A stretch of 64,000 bases of DNA from Nonomuraea roseoviolacea subsp. carminata (lineage in GTDB: Bacteria > Actinomycetota > Actinomycetes > Streptosporangiales > Streptosporangiaceae). Below are positions 51,468 to 60,402 of this stretch, in pieces. How positions within the stretch are numbered: the stretch's first letter is position 1; every line of letters begins with the position of its first letter. The position numbers were made by a program, and so were the translations under genes. The stretch covers positions 9,585,001-9,649,000 of the forward strand of contig NZ_JAMZEC010000001.1 of the NCBI RefSeq assembly GCF_024172185.1, given 5' to 3'. Under the pieces are notes generated by a model, which had not been told where the DNA came from, searched no databases, and saw only the letters and a list, made by a program, of their open reading frames with translations.

Positions 51468-52556
51468 TCAGGCCAGTTCGTAGAGGAGCAGGGTGCCGTC
51501 GCCGCGGCGGGCCAGGGCCCACAGCCGGGTGGTGCCGGGCACGGGGGCGATGTCCACGAACCCGGCCCACCCGCCGTCGGCGGGCAGCGCCGACCGGGTC
51601 CAGCGGCCGTTCCGGAAGTTCAGCACGTACGGCTGCCCGTGGGCGGGGTTGGCGGCGATCCACACGCCACCGACCCGGTCGGCGGCGACGTCGGGCAGCC
51701 AGGTCTGGGTCAGCGGCAGGTCCGGCCACGTCCACGCGGTGCCGTCCCAGCGCGCGACCAGGCCGCGATCGGGCACCGCGCAGGACCCGGACCGCGCGGC
51801 GGCGGCCTGCGTGATCAGCCACACGTCGTCGCGGGCGCGGGCCGCCATGCCGTAGAACCCGCCGGCGGGGGCGGGCGGGCAGCCGGGCGCGGGAGGAAGC
51901 GGGGTGGCCGCCCAGCCGGAGCCGTTCCAGCGGATCACCCTGGCCTGTCCCATACCGTCGACCACCGCCCACAGCTCGCCCCTGCCGGGGGCGGCCAGGC
52001 GTGAGACCTCATGGCCGTAGGCGCTCGGCTGGGGAACCGGGCTCCACGAGCGGCCGTCCCAGTGGCTGAGCCCGGCTTCGGCGTAGTCGTCGGGGCCGCC
52101 GTACTCGGAGACCCAGACGTCGTCCTTCGCCCCGGCGGCGACGGACGCGCGCGTGAACGCGCCGCGCCACGGACGGTGCGTCCATCGGCCGCCGGTCAGC
52201 TGGAACGGCCGGTCCCCGGTGAACAGCCACAGGTCGTCACCCGACGGGGAGGCGGCGAACCGCGGGTCGGAGCCCTCGGCGCCCTCCGGCAGCGGGGCGC
52301 GCCGCCATGAGGCGCCGTCCCAGCGCAGCATCGACCACGACCGGGGGCCGCTCCCCCGCCCGCTCCCGCTCCGCTCCGCCAGCAGGGCCCACGCCTGCCC
52401 CTGCCCGGTGACGCCCATCGCGCCGATGTCCGTGGAGGTCACCTCGCCGGGCCATCCCCGCACGGCGTGGGTCAGCCGCCACGAGGCCACCCGGGGCGCG
52501 TGCGCGTCCGCTCCGCACACCGCGAGGAGGACGACGAGGGCGACCACGAATCTCAT
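51468..52556 (-). CDS. Secreted beta-propeller-like protein
   Basis: 362 residues with an N-terminal signal peptide (MRFVVALVVLLAVCGADAHA; the Cys has no proper lipobox). The rest is made of W-rich repeats of the type RWDGASWRRAPLP, SHWDGRSWSPVPQPS, RWNGSGWAATPLP, RWDGTAWTWPDLP, spaced about 45-55 residues. These suggest a five- to seven-bladed propeller. No enzymatic motif is seen. It is in the same orientation as, and 6 bases downstream of, the SARP gene, so they are probably co-transcribed. Confidence 0.75.
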   Translation of the reverse strand: MRFVVALVVLLAVCGADAHAPRVASWRLTHAVRGWPGEVTSTDIGAMGVTGQGQAWALLAERSGSGRGSGPRSWSMLRWDGASWRRAPLPEGAEGSDPRFAASPSGDDLWLFTGDRPFQLTGGRWTHRPWRGAFTRASVAAGAKDDVWVSEYGGPDDYAEAGLSHWDGRSWSPVPQPSAYGHEVSRLAAPGRGELWAVVDGMGQARVIRWNGSGWAATPLPPAPGCPPAPAGGFYGMAARARDDVWLITQAAAARSGSCAVPDRGLVARWDGTAWTWPDLPLTQTWLPDVAADRVGGVWIAANPAHGQPYVLNFRNGRWTRSALPADGGWAGFVDIAPVPGTTRLWALARRGDGTLLLYELA

Positions 52557-52562
52557 GAAAGA

Positions 52563-53348
52563 TCACGATAGGGGCGCCCGGGTGAGGGTGGGGTCGGCCG
52601 CGAGGATGCGCCGGTGCAGGTCGCGTACGGCCGGGGTCGGCTCCAGGCCGTGCTCGGAGACCAGCGTCGCCCGCAGCCCGCCGTACACGGCCAGCGCCTC
52701 GGCCTGCCGTCCCGACCGGTACAGGCCGAGCATGAGCAGCGCGTGCAGCGACTCGCGCAGCGGGTGGGCGCGGGTGAGCTCGCGCAGCCGCGGCAGGGCC
52801 GCCGCGGTGGCGCCCAGCTCGATGTCGGCCTCCAACGCGGCTTCGACGGCCAGCAGCCGGGCCTCCTCCAGCCGGTCGGCGTGCCCCCGCACCACGGGCG
52901 TGGCCGGCACGTCGGCGAGCGCCGGGCCGCGCCACAGGGCCAGGGCCGCCTCCAGTGACGCCCGCGCCCGCTCCGGCCGCCGCTCGCGCAGCGCGCGCCG
53001 CCCGTCCTCCAGCAGCCGCTCGAAGCGGGCGGCGTCGGTCTCCGGGGCGTCGCCGTCCAGCTCGTACGAGCCGGCGTGGGTGCGCAGGACGTCGCCGACC
53101 ACCTTGCGCAGCCGCCAGACGTACCCCTGCACGGTCTTGCGGGCGAAGGCGGGCTCCGAGCCCTGCCACAGCTCCTCGGTGAGCCGCTCCGCCGAGACCG
53201 GCCGACCGGCGTTGATGGCCAGGATCGCGAGGACGGCGCGGTGCTTGGGCGCGGTGATGGCGACCGGCCCGTCACCGCGGACCACCTGGAGCGGGCCGAG
53301 CAGACCGAGACGCACGCGGGCGCCGGTCAGGGGCATGGACATGACCAT
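52563..53348 (-). CDS. SARP-family transcriptional activator (short)
   Basis: 261 residues. An OmpR-type DNA-binding domain (about 12-95: VRLGLLGPLQVVRGDGPVAI, TAPKHRAVLAILAINAGRPV, VQGYVWRLRKVVGD) is followed by the bacterial transcriptional activation domain (100-250), ending GLRATLVSEHGLEPTPAVRDLHRRI. The length and layout are those of pathway-specific SARPs. It diverges from the large AfsR-like gene at 53487, and both flank the end of the amino-acid ligase cluster. Confidence 0.9.
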   Translation of the reverse strand: MVMSMPLTGARVRLGLLGPLQVVRGDGPVAITAPKHRAVLAILAINAGRPVSAERLTEELWQGSEPAFARKTVQGYVWRLRKVVGDVLRTHAGSYELDGDAPETDAARFERLLEDGRRALRERRPERARASLEAALALWRGPALADVPATPVVRGHADRLEEARLLAVEAALEADIELGATAAALPRLRELTRAHPLRESLHALLMLGLYRSGRQAEALAVYGGLRATLVSEHGLEPTPAVRDLHRRILAADPTLTRAPLS

Positions 53349-53486
53349 CGACGACCACCTCCCAGAACTGGATGGGCGAAAACGCCGCTACCGGACAGGT
53401 CGAATCGCGATCTAGACTTCCACGCCGGGCTTGCGCCGATCTTGCGCGGCGCGGCGCCGACGGGCTGGAGAGCTGGAGGGGGTGGC

Positions 53487-56400
53487 GTGGAGTTCCGCGT
53501 TCTCGGGGCTCTGGACCTGCGGCTCGACGGCTCGCCGGTGCCGCTGACGGCGCCCAAGCAGCGGGCGTTGCTCGCCGTCCTGCTCATCGCGGCGGGACGG
53601 CCGGTGCCCGCGCGGCGGCTGGTGGACGAGCTGTGGGGCGGCAGCCCGCCGCGCAGCGTGGACAGTACGCTGCACTCGCTGGTCTCCAGGCTGCGCGCGA
53701 AGGGCGTGAGCGCGATCACCAAGGAGCCGGGCGGTTACCGGCTCGGCCTGGAGGGGGCCGCCGTGGACGCTCACGCGTTCGAGCGGCTCGCCGGGCGGGC
53801 GCGCGAGTCGGCGGAGAGCGGGGCGTCCGGCGAGGCGGCGCGGCTCTACCGGGAGGCGCTGGACCTGTGGCGGGCCGCCGCGCTCGTGGACGTGCCGGAC
53901 TCGCCGGCGGTCGCGGCCGAACGTGTCCGGCTGGACGGGCTGCGGCTGGCGGTGTGGGAGGAGTACGCCGACGCGCTGGCGGGGGCGGGCCGGCACGCCG
54001 AGGTCGCCGCGCGCCTGCGCGGGGTGCTGGCCGAGCATCCGCTGCGCGAGTCGCTGTGGACGCGCATGATCGTGGCCCTCGACCGTTCGGGACGGCCCGA
54101 CGAGGCGCTGGCGGCCTACGACCGGGCACGCCGGGCGCTCGCCGAGGAACTGGGGCTCGACCCGGGGCCGGAGCTGCGCCACGTCCACCAGCGGATCCTG
54201 CGGCGGGGCGAGGAGCGCCCCGCCGAGGTCGGGGACGACGAGCCTCCCGCCGGCGCGGCCTGGCGGGCGGGGGGGAACCCGCCTCCCACGGAACCGACAC
54301 TGAAGATGGGCGACCGGCATCCCGCGGGAGCCGCCCGGAAGACGGGCGACCGACGTCCCACCGGAGCGGCCCGGCAGGTGGTCGACGAGCGATCGGCGGG
54401 GGTGGCGGTGCCTCGGCAGTTGCCGCCGGCCCCGGCCTGCTTCACCGGGCGCGTCGCGACGTTCCGTGAGCTGGCGGCGCTGGTCGAGCCCGGGCGGCCC
54501 CGGGTGGCCGTCGTCAGCGGCATGCCGGGCGTCGGCAAGTCGGCGCTGGCGCTGCACTGGGCGCACCGGATGGCCGCGCGGTTCCCCGACGGCCAGCTCT
54601 TCGCCGACCTGCGCGGGCACCGGCCGCGGGAGGCGGTCACCCCGAGGGAGGCGCTCGACCGGTTCGTCCGCGCCCTGGGCATGCCCGCCGAGCAGGTGCC
54701 CGCCGGGCAGGACGAGCTGGCCGCCGCGTACCGGACGCTGCTCGCGGGCCGGCGCGTGCTCGTCGTGCTGGACGACGCGGCCGGACCGGCGCAGGTGGAG
54801 CCGCTGCTGCCGGCGGGAGAGGGCTGCCTGGTGCTGGTGACCAGCCGCGGCCGGCTGTCCGGCCTGGCGCTGCGCCACGCCGTGCGCGCCGTCGACCTCG
54901 ACGTCCTGTCCGAGCCGGAGGCGGTCGCGCTGCTGACCGCGGTGATCGGCCCGCGCGCCCACGCCGAGCCGGGCGCGGTGGCGGAGCTGGCCCGCCGGTG
55001 TGGTCGGTTGCCGCTGGCCCTGCGCATCGCCGGCGCCCACCTGGCGGGCAATCCCCACCGCCGGATCTCGGTCTACCTGGAGGACCTCGCCGAACGGGGA
55101 CGGCTGGCCTCGCTGCGGCTACGCGACACGTTCGGCGACGGGGTCGGTGCGATGGACGACGATGCCTCCACCGCGGCCGTGCAGGCCACCTTCGACCTGT
55201 CGTACCGGGCGCTGGGCGAAGCCGAGCGGGCCGCGTTCCGCAGGCTCGGCCTGGTGCCGGGCGGCGGGTTCACCGCCGAGGCGCTGGCCGCGCTGCTCGG
55301 CGTGCCGCCCGCCGAGGCCCGCGCCCGCCTGGACGTCCTCCTCGCGGCGAGCCTCGTCCAGGCACGCCCCGGCCGGGCGCGGGCGGAGCGGTACCACCTG
55401 CACGACCTGCTCCTCGACTACGCCCGCCACCGGTGCGCGGCGGAGGACGCGGCGCCGGTCAGGGAGCAGGCGGTGGAACGGCTGCTGAGCTGGTACGCCA
55501 CGATCGGCGACCCGACCGCCCTGCACGACGACCTGGACAACGTGCTGGCCGCCACCCGCCACGCCGCCGAGGCCGGGGCGGAGGCGGCCTGGCGGCTGCC
55601 CGCCGCGCTGGCCCGTCCGCTGGCGCTCGCCCACCGCCCGGCGCTGGCCGCCGAACTGCACGCCCTCGCCGTCACCGCCGCCGCGCGGAGCGGCCGGCCG
55701 CGTGAGGAGGCCGCCGCCCACAACGACCTGGGAGAGGCGTACGAGCGCCTGGGCCGCTACCCCGAGGCGCTCGCCGAGCACGGCGCGGCACTGGAGCTGC
55801 ACCGGCGGCTGGGCGACCGGCGCGGCACGGGCACCGCCCTGCGCAGCGTCGGCACCGTCCACTGGCTGCTCGGCCGCTACGACGACGCCCTCGCCCACCT
55901 GTACGAGGCCCGCGACGTCATGGAGGCGGCCGGCGACGAGGGCCCTCTGGGGCAGACGTACAACCTCCTCGGCATCGTGCTGCGCACCCTGGGCCGCATG
56001 GACGAGGCCGTCACCTGGTACGAGCGCGCGCTGGCCGCCCACCGGCGGGCGGGCGACCGCAACGGCGAGGCCAACGCGCTCAACAACCTGGGCGTGATCC
56101 ACGCGGAGCGGGGCCGCCACGACGTGGCCCTCGGCCTGTACCGGCGGGCGCTGGCGCTGCGCCGGGCCGAGGGCAGCCGGCGGGGCGAGGCGCGCGCCCT
56201 GAACAACATCGGCCTCATGGAGATCCATCTCGGCCGTCGCGACCGCGCGCTCGGCCACCTCCTGCGCGCGCTCGCCGCGCACCGCGAGACGGGCGACCGC
56301 AGGGGCGAGGGCCAGGTGGCCCACGACCTGGGCGGCCTCTACCACCTGCTCGGCCGGGAGGAGGAGGCGCTCGCGCACTACGCCGAGGCGCTGCGCGTGC

Positions 56401-56546
56401 GCTCCGAGATCGGCGACCGCAGGGGGCTGGCCGAGACCCACCGGGACCTCGGCGAGCTGCACGCCGGCCGCGGCGACGACGTGGCCGCCCGCCACCACGG
56501 CGACGCCGCCGCACGCATCTTCACCGAGCTCGGGATCACCGCCTGA
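53487..56546 (+). CDS. AfsR-like regulator with NB-ARC and TPR domains
   Basis: 1019 residues from a GTG after GGAGGGGGT. A SARP DNA-binding domain (VEFRVLGALDLRLDG, APKQRALLAVLLIAAGRPV) and BTAD run to about residue 245. A low-complexity linker with a 13-16-residue repeat follows (250-315). The NB-ARC P-loop SGMPGVGKSALALHWAHR is at about 345, with RRVLVVLDDAAGP later. About seven TPRs fill residues 745-1010 (for example ALAEHGAALELHRRLGDRRG, EEALAHYAEALRVRSEIGDRRG). This is the classical AfsR architecture. It probably integrates signals to control the adjacent cluster(s). Confidence 0.93.
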   Translation: MEFRVLGALDLRLDGSPVPLTAPKQRALLAVLLIAAGRPVPARRLVDELWGGSPPRSVDSTLHSLVSRLRAKGVSAITKEPGGYRLGLEGAAVDAHAFERLAGRARESAESGASGEAARLYREALDLWRAAALVDVPDSPAVAAERVRLDGLRLAVWEEYADALAGAGRHAEVAARLRGVLAEHPLRESLWTRMIVALDRSGRPDEALAAYDRARRALAEELGLDPGPELRHVHQRILRRGEERPAEVGDDEPPAGAAWRAGGNPPPTEPTLKMGDRHPAGAARKTGDRRPTGAARQVVDERSAGVAVPRQLPPAPACFTGRVATFRELAALVEPGRPRVAVVSGMPGVGKSALALHWAHRMAARFPDGQLFADLRGHRPREAVTPREALDRFVRALGMPAEQVPAGQDELAAAYRTLLAGRRVLVVLDDAAGPAQVEPLLPAGEGCLVLVTSRGRLSGLALRHAVRAVDLDVLSEPEAVALLTAVIGPRAHAEPGAVAELARRCGRLPLALRIAGAHLAGNPHRRISVYLEDLAERGRLASLRLRDTFGDGVGAMDDDASTAAVQATFDLSYRALGEAERAAFRRLGLVPGGGFTAEALAALLGVPPAEARARLDVLLAASLVQARPGRARAERYHLHDLLLDYARHRCAAEDAAPVREQAVERLLSWYATIGDPTALHDDLDNVLAATRHAAEAGAEAAWRLPAALARPLALAHRPALAAELHALAVTAAARSGRPREEAAAHNDLGEAYERLGRYPEALAEHGAALELHRRLGDRRGTGTALRSVGTVHWLLGRYDDALAHLYEARDVMEAAGDEGPLGQTYNLLGIVLRTLGRMDEAVTWYERALAAHRRAGDRNGEANALNNLGVIHAERGRHDVALGLYRRALALRRAEGSRRGEARALNNIGLMEIHLGRRDRALGHLLRALAAHRETGDRRGEGQVAHDLGGLYHLLGREEEALAHYAEALRVRSEIGDRRGLAETHRDLGELHAGRGDDVAARHHGDAAARIFTELGITA

Positions 56547-56587
56547 GCACCCCGCTCAGGAGCTCCCCCGGATGCCCCGCCGGGGAG
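56542..56587. terminator. Tandem hairpins between convergent AfsR-like and RiPP enzyme genes
   Basis: CCTGAG-CACCCCG-CTCAGG (56542-56560, overlapping the stop codon) is followed by CTCCCCCGG...CCGGGGAG (56563-56587, one bulged base). Together they separate the two convergent genes. Confidence 0.6.
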
Positions 56588-56605
56588 TGTGCCCGAGTGG
56601 CCCGC

Positions 56606-58117
56606 TCACGTGCCGACGGGTTCGATGAGGCCCGCCGACAGCAGGTCGGCCAGACCGAGCCGCAGCCGCTCGTCCGCGTCCTGCCCGGCGGCCCGCAGGT
56701 AGCCCGCGCGCAGCGCCGCCAGGTCACGGCCGTCGCACAGGGCGTAGATCAGCCAGGCGTGGTCGTTCAGCCAGCGGAACCTGGACGTGCCGGGCGAGAC
56801 GGCCACGAGCCGGCGCTGCTCGGGGATCGGGCACACCTGGACGGGCCGAGCCTGCCGGTAGCCGCGCGGCTCCATCTCCGCCCCGGCCGCGACGGCATCG
56901 GCAGCGACCATTCCGGCCGGGACGGCGGCGGGAGGGCTCGCGACGGGTCCGCCCTCGGACAGGATGCCCGGCGCGAGGGGCGTCACCGCGCCGATGAGCC
57001 AGCCGACGAACGCCCGTCCCTCGGCCGTCAGCACCCCGCCGTGCACCTCGGCAGCCTGGCGGGCCAGATATGTGACCCGTTCCAGGCTCGTGGTGTAACC
57101 GCCGCGGGCCGCCGCCTCGCTGCCCGGCGTGGCCCGGTCGACGTCCTCCGTGGCGGGCGGCGGACCGTACCGCGAGCGCAGGCCGGGGCCCGCCTCGGCG
57201 GCCGCGGCGCGGAACAGCAGCAGGTGGGCGTAGACGTGCATGGCGAACAGCACGCGGGTCAGCGTCCACGAACGCGTCCGCCAGGGGATCGGGACGAGCC
57301 GGTCCGGGTCCGCCACCAGGGAACCGGTGCGCAGGACGTCGAACAGCTTCAGATGCAGGCCCTCGTGGAAGAGCGTCTCGGCGGCCGTCCAGGGGTCGTC
57401 CATCCGCTCGGGGGCCAGGAAGAGCGCCGACGGGAGCGGGTCGCCGCCGGAGATCGAGTTCAGGGTCTCCTCGCCGTTGTCGTACCGGGCGAACCCGACG
57501 AGCGAGACGTGCGGCAGCACGCCGGCGCCCGTGCGGGGCAGCAACGCGGTGAGCAGGTCGGCCGCCCGGCCGAGGGCCGCCGACAGTGCGGCGTCCGGTG
57601 TGACGCGGGTGCCCGAGCCGTCCTTGGACAGCGTCCCGGCGAGCAGCGCCTCCAGGCGGGCGGTCAGCGCCTGCTGCGGGCCGGCGCCGGCGTCGAGGTC
57701 GGTCCACACCCACGAGGCGGCGTGCCGGGGCCACGGCCGTACGTGCGGGCGGGACAGCCGCTCACACGGCCCCAGGCCGTCGAGCCGGCCGGCGGGCGGG
57801 TCGGCCGCGCCGCTCGCGAGGTAGCCGGCCAGCGCGTCGGTCGGGCCCTCGCCCGCCTCCAGCGCCGTCAGGTCGTTCTCGAACGCGTTGCGCAGCACCG
57901 GGTCGTACATGACGGGGCGCAGCTCGTCGTCCCCGGCACGGCTCAGCCGCTCCAGCCGGTCGGCGGCGTCCGGGTGGTGCTCGGCGAGGATCCGCAGGCC
58001 CAGCCGGTACCGCGCCAGGTTCCTGGCCTCGATGGCCGGGGCGCCGGCGAACCGGGGGTCCGAGCCGAGCGCCAGGTCGATGCGGGAGATCAGGTCGTCG
58101 GGGGGTACGGCGGTCAC
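56606..58117 (-). CDS. AlphaKG-HExxH-type peptide beta-hydroxylase with PqqD-like domain
   Basis: 503 residues, GTG with GAGGAG seven bases upstream. The HExxH motif is H251-E-G-L-H255 in AAETLFHEGLHLKLF, characteristic of the 'HEXXH motif-containing putative peptide modification protein' group. Some of these have been shown to be alpha-ketoglutarate-dependent beta-hydroxylases of RiPPs. Residues 410-500 (RPVQVCPIPEQRRLVAVSPG, FRWLNDHAWLIYALCDG) look like a PqqD/RRE-type peptide-recognition domain. It is encoded downstream of a 41-residue precursor and so should hydroxylate it, probably at Asp or His. The enzyme is soluble; no signal is present. Confidence 0.82.
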   Translation of the reverse strand: MTAVPPDDLISRIDLALGSDPRFAGAPAIEARNLARYRLGLRILAEHHPDAADRLERLSRAGDDELRPVMYDPVLRNAFENDLTALEAGEGPTDALAGYLASGAADPPAGRLDGLGPCERLSRPHVRPWPRHAASWVWTDLDAGAGPQQALTARLEALLAGTLSKDGSGTRVTPDAALSAALGRAADLLTALLPRTGAGVLPHVSLVGFARYDNGEETLNSISGGDPLPSALFLAPERMDDPWTAAETLFHEGLHLKLFDVLRTGSLVADPDRLVPIPWRTRSWTLTRVLFAMHVYAHLLLFRAAAAEAGPGLRSRYGPPPATEDVDRATPGSEAAARGGYTTSLERVTYLARQAAEVHGGVLTAEGRAFVGWLIGAVTPLAPGILSEGGPVASPPAAVPAGMVAADAVAAGAEMEPRGYRQARPVQVCPIPEQRRLVAVSPGTSRFRWLNDHAWLIYALCDGRDLAALRAGYLRAAGQDADERLRLGLADLLSAGLIEPVGT

Positions 58118-58147
58118 GTGGCGTCTCCTCGGTTCGCCCAGGGGGAG

Positions 58148-58174
58148 GCCGGCGGCGGACTGCCCGCCGCCGGC
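58148..58174 (-). promoter_or_regulatory. Strong hairpin between precursor and hydroxylase genes
   Basis: GCCGGCGGCGG and CCGCCGCCGGC form a perfect 11-bp stem with a 5-base loop in the 87-base gap. It can act as a partial terminator or RNA stabiliser, giving more precursor than enzyme, as is common in RiPP operons. Confidence 0.65.
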
Positions 58175-58204
58175 CCGGGGTCACTCCATCACCCGGTCAG
58201 CGCG

Positions 58205-58330
58205 TCACTCGGCACGCGGGGACAGGAATTCCGGGTGCCAGGCCCGCTCGTGCGGGGCGTCGGTCGTCACGCTGGGCGTGCTGTTCCCGGCCAGCGTGAA
58301 CTGCGGGATCTCCACGTTCTGGGTCGGCAT
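58205..58330 (-). CDS. Putative RiPP precursor peptide, 41 residues
   Basis: ATG at 58330 with GGAGAA six bases upstream; stop TGA at 58205-58207. The leader-like part is M-P-T-Q-N-V-E-I-P-Q-F-T-L-A-G-N. The core-like part carries Thr/Ser (S-T-P-S-V-T-T-D-A) and then P-H-E-R-A-W-H-P-E-F-L, ending S-P-R-A-E. The Asp, His and Glu residues are possible hydroxylation or metal-binding sites. It lies directly upstream of the HExxH enzyme with which it should be co-transcribed. There is no Cys, so lanthionine or thioether chemistry is excluded. A -10-like TAGATT (58370-58375, minus strand) lies 40 bases before the ATG. Confidence 0.72.
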   Translation of the reverse strand: MPTQNVEIPQFTLAGNSTPSVTTDAPHERAWHPEFLSPRAE

Positions 58331-58456
58331 GCGTCGTTCTCCGTTCGGTCGGATCGCTTGGCGGGTCCGAATCTACGGAGCGGGGGTGTGGCGGCGGTGT
58401 GGCCGCGGTCTCGCCCGTCAGGTCTCCGTCGCGGACGCGTGCCTGACGCGCCTTCC

Positions 58457-58493
58457 CCCCGGGCGGGCGCCGAACAGGACGCCCGCCCCGGGG
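58457..58493 (-). terminator. Terminator after the importer operon
   Basis: GGGCGGGCG (58461-58469) pairs with CGCCCGCCC (58480-58488), with flanking C4/G4 extending the stem. It lies just past the ATPase stop, separating the importer operon from the RiPP precursor promoter. Confidence 0.6.
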
Positions 58494-58502
58494 TGTGGCG
58501 GG

Positions 58503-59309
58503 TCAGCCGACGGTCCGGACCTCGGGCGCGCCCTCCGCGTCCATGGCCGGGGAGGCCACGGCGATGTGCGGGCGGCCGGTGATCGGGTGCGGGCCGACGT
58601 GGGCGCGCACCCCGAACACCTCCTCGATGAAGGCCGGCGTCAGCACCTCCAGCGGCGGCCCGTGCCCGGCCACCCTGCCGTCGCGCAGGACGACGACCCG
58701 GTCGGCGTAGGCGGCGGCCTGGTCGAGGTCGTGCAGCGCGGCCAGCAGGGTCAGGCCGAGGGAGCGGATGAGGTCCAGCAGGAGGAGCTGCGAGCCCACG
58801 TCCAGGTGGTTGGTGGGTTCGTCCAGCACCAGCAGCGGGGCCTCCTGCGCGAGCGCGCGGGCCAGCAGCACGCGTTGCCGCTCGCCGCCCGACAGGGCGG
58901 TCATCAGCCGGTCGGCCGCCCCCTCCATGCCGACCCGCCGCAGCGCGGTCGCGACGACGGCCCGGTCGGTGTCGTTGTCCCGTTCGAGCGGCCGTTTGCG
59001 GCTGTGGCGGCCGGTGGCGACCACCTCCGCGACCGACAGCCCCTCGGAGATCTGGCTGTGCTGCGGGAGCACCGCGCGGTGGCGGGCGGCCTGGCGGGGC
59101 CGCATCCGCCACAGGTCCTCCCCATCGAGCCGGACCACGCCGCCGGACGGCCGCAGCGACCGGTAGACGGTCCGCAGCAGCGTGGACTTGCCGCTGCCGT
59201 TCGGGCCGACCAGCGCGACGAACTCGCCCGGGCCCGCGGTGAGCTCGACCCCGTCCACGATGGGACGGCCGTCGATGTGGGCGCTGACGCCCGTGAGGTC
59301 AAGTCGCAT
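58503..59309 (-). CDS. ABC transporter ATPase, FecE/FepC type
   Basis: 268 residues from the ATG at 59309 (GGAGG six bases upstream). The ABC motifs are Walker A GPNGSGKSTLLRTVYRSL, signature LSGGERQRVLLARAL, Walker B PLLVLDEPTNHLDV and the switch His in ALHDLDQAAAYADRV. The family is that of siderophore, haem and cobalamin importers. It energises import together with the FecCD permease, which overlaps it by 11 bases, and the binding lipoprotein. The location directly upstream of the RiPP precursor gene suggests a functional link. Confidence 0.92.
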   Translation of the reverse strand: MRLDLTGVSAHIDGRPIVDGVELTAGPGEFVALVGPNGSGKSTLLRTVYRSLRPSGGVVRLDGEDLWRMRPRQAARHRAVLPQHSQISEGLSVAEVVATGRHSRKRPLERDNDTDRAVVATALRRVGMEGAADRLMTALSGGERQRVLLARALAQEAPLLVLDEPTNHLDVGSQLLLLDLIRSLGLTLLAALHDLDQAAAYADRVVVLRDGRVAGHGPPLEVLTPAFIEEVFGVRAHVGPHPITGRPHIAVASPAMDAEGAPEVRTVG

Positions 59310-60402
59310 CGGAGCCTCCACGCGCCCGGCGGCGCAGCAGCCACAGGAAGAACGGCACGCCGAGCCCCGTGGTGAAGATCCCCACCGGCAGCTCGTTGGG
59401 CCGGTCGGCGATCCGCGCCGCCAGGTCCACCAACACCAGGAACAGCGCCCCCGCCAGCAGCGACACGGGCAGCACCCGGCGGTGGTCGGCGCCGACCACG
59501 AACCGGACCATGTGCGGGACCATCAGCCCGATGAAGCCGATGCCGCCCACGACGCTCACCACCGTGGCCGTCAGCAGCGACCCGGCCACCAGCAGCCCGA
59601 TCCGCAGCCTCGCCACCGGCACCCCAATGGCGACGGCCGCCTCCTCGCCGGCCAGCAGCGCGTTGAGGGAACGGGCCTGCAGCCACAGCCAGGCCAGGCA
59701 CGAGACGACGAGCAGCGCGGGCACGCCGAGGTCGGTCCAGGACGCGCCGGCGACGCTGCCCATAAGCCAGAACATCATGCCCTGCAGCTCGGTCGGGTTG
59801 AGCTGGAGCTGCACGAACGTGGTGGCCGCCGTGCACAGGTAGCCGATGGCGACCCCGGTCAGCACCAGCCACGAGTCGAGCAGCCGTCCCGAGCGCTGGG
59901 CCAGGACGTACACCAGCAGCGCCGACAGCACGGCGGCGGCGAAGGCGGCGCCGGTGACGCCGAGCGCGCCGGTCAGCCCGGCCAGGGCGGTGCCGCCCAG
60001 CGCGGGCACCAGCACCGCGCCGAGCGAGGCCGCCGAGGAGACGCCCAGCACGTACGGGTCGGCGAGCGGGTTGCGCACCAGGGCCTGCAACGCGACCCCG
60101 GCCACCGACAGGCCGGCCCCGGCGAGCGCCGCCAGCAGGGCCCGGGGGGTGCGGATGTCCCAGACGACCTGGCTGAGCAGCGGGTCCGCCTGCGCGCCCC
60201 GCCCGCTCAGGTGGGCCCAGACGATGCCCCAGACCTGGCCGAGGGGCAGGTTGACCGAGCCGACCGAGATGCCGGCGACCAGCGCCGCGACCAGCCCGGC
60301 GACCAGGGCCGCCAGCAGCACGCCGGTCGCGGGCCCGGAGACGAGGTGCGGACGCCGCGGCGGGGCGGGCCTGACCTGGACGTGGGTCAGCGTGTCAGCC
60401 AC
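59299..60402 (-). CDS. FecCD-family ABC transporter permease
   Basis: 367 residues, GTG start overlapping the binding-protein stop by 8 bases. About ten membrane helices are visible, with GISVGSVNLPLGQVWGIVW and the signatures LAALAGAGLSVAGVALQALVRNPLADPYVLGVSSAASLG and GVPVARLRIGLLVAG. VGGIGFIGLMVPHMVR lies near residue 290; this and DPYVLG are hallmarks of BtuC/FecD-type permeases. It probably forms the homodimeric channel for a metal chelate, haem or corrinoid. Its operon has the standard order binding protein, permease, ATPase. Confidence 0.93.
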   Translation of the reverse strand: MADTLTHVQVRPAPPRRPHLVSGPATGVLLAALVAGLVAALVAGISVGSVNLPLGQVWGIVWAHLSGRGAQADPLLSQVVWDIRTPRALLAALAGAGLSVAGVALQALVRNPLADPYVLGVSSAASLGAVLVPALGGTALAGLTGALGVTGAAFAAAVLSALLVYVLAQRSGRLLDSWLVLTGVAIGYLCTAATTFVQLQLNPTELQGMMFWLMGSVAGASWTDLGVPALLVVSCLAWLWLQARSLNALLAGEEAAVAIGVPVARLRIGLLVAGSLLTATVVSVVGGIGFIGLMVPHMVRFVVGADHRRVLPVSLLAGALFLVLVDLAARIADRPNELPVGIFTTGLGVPFFLWLLRRRARGGSDAT

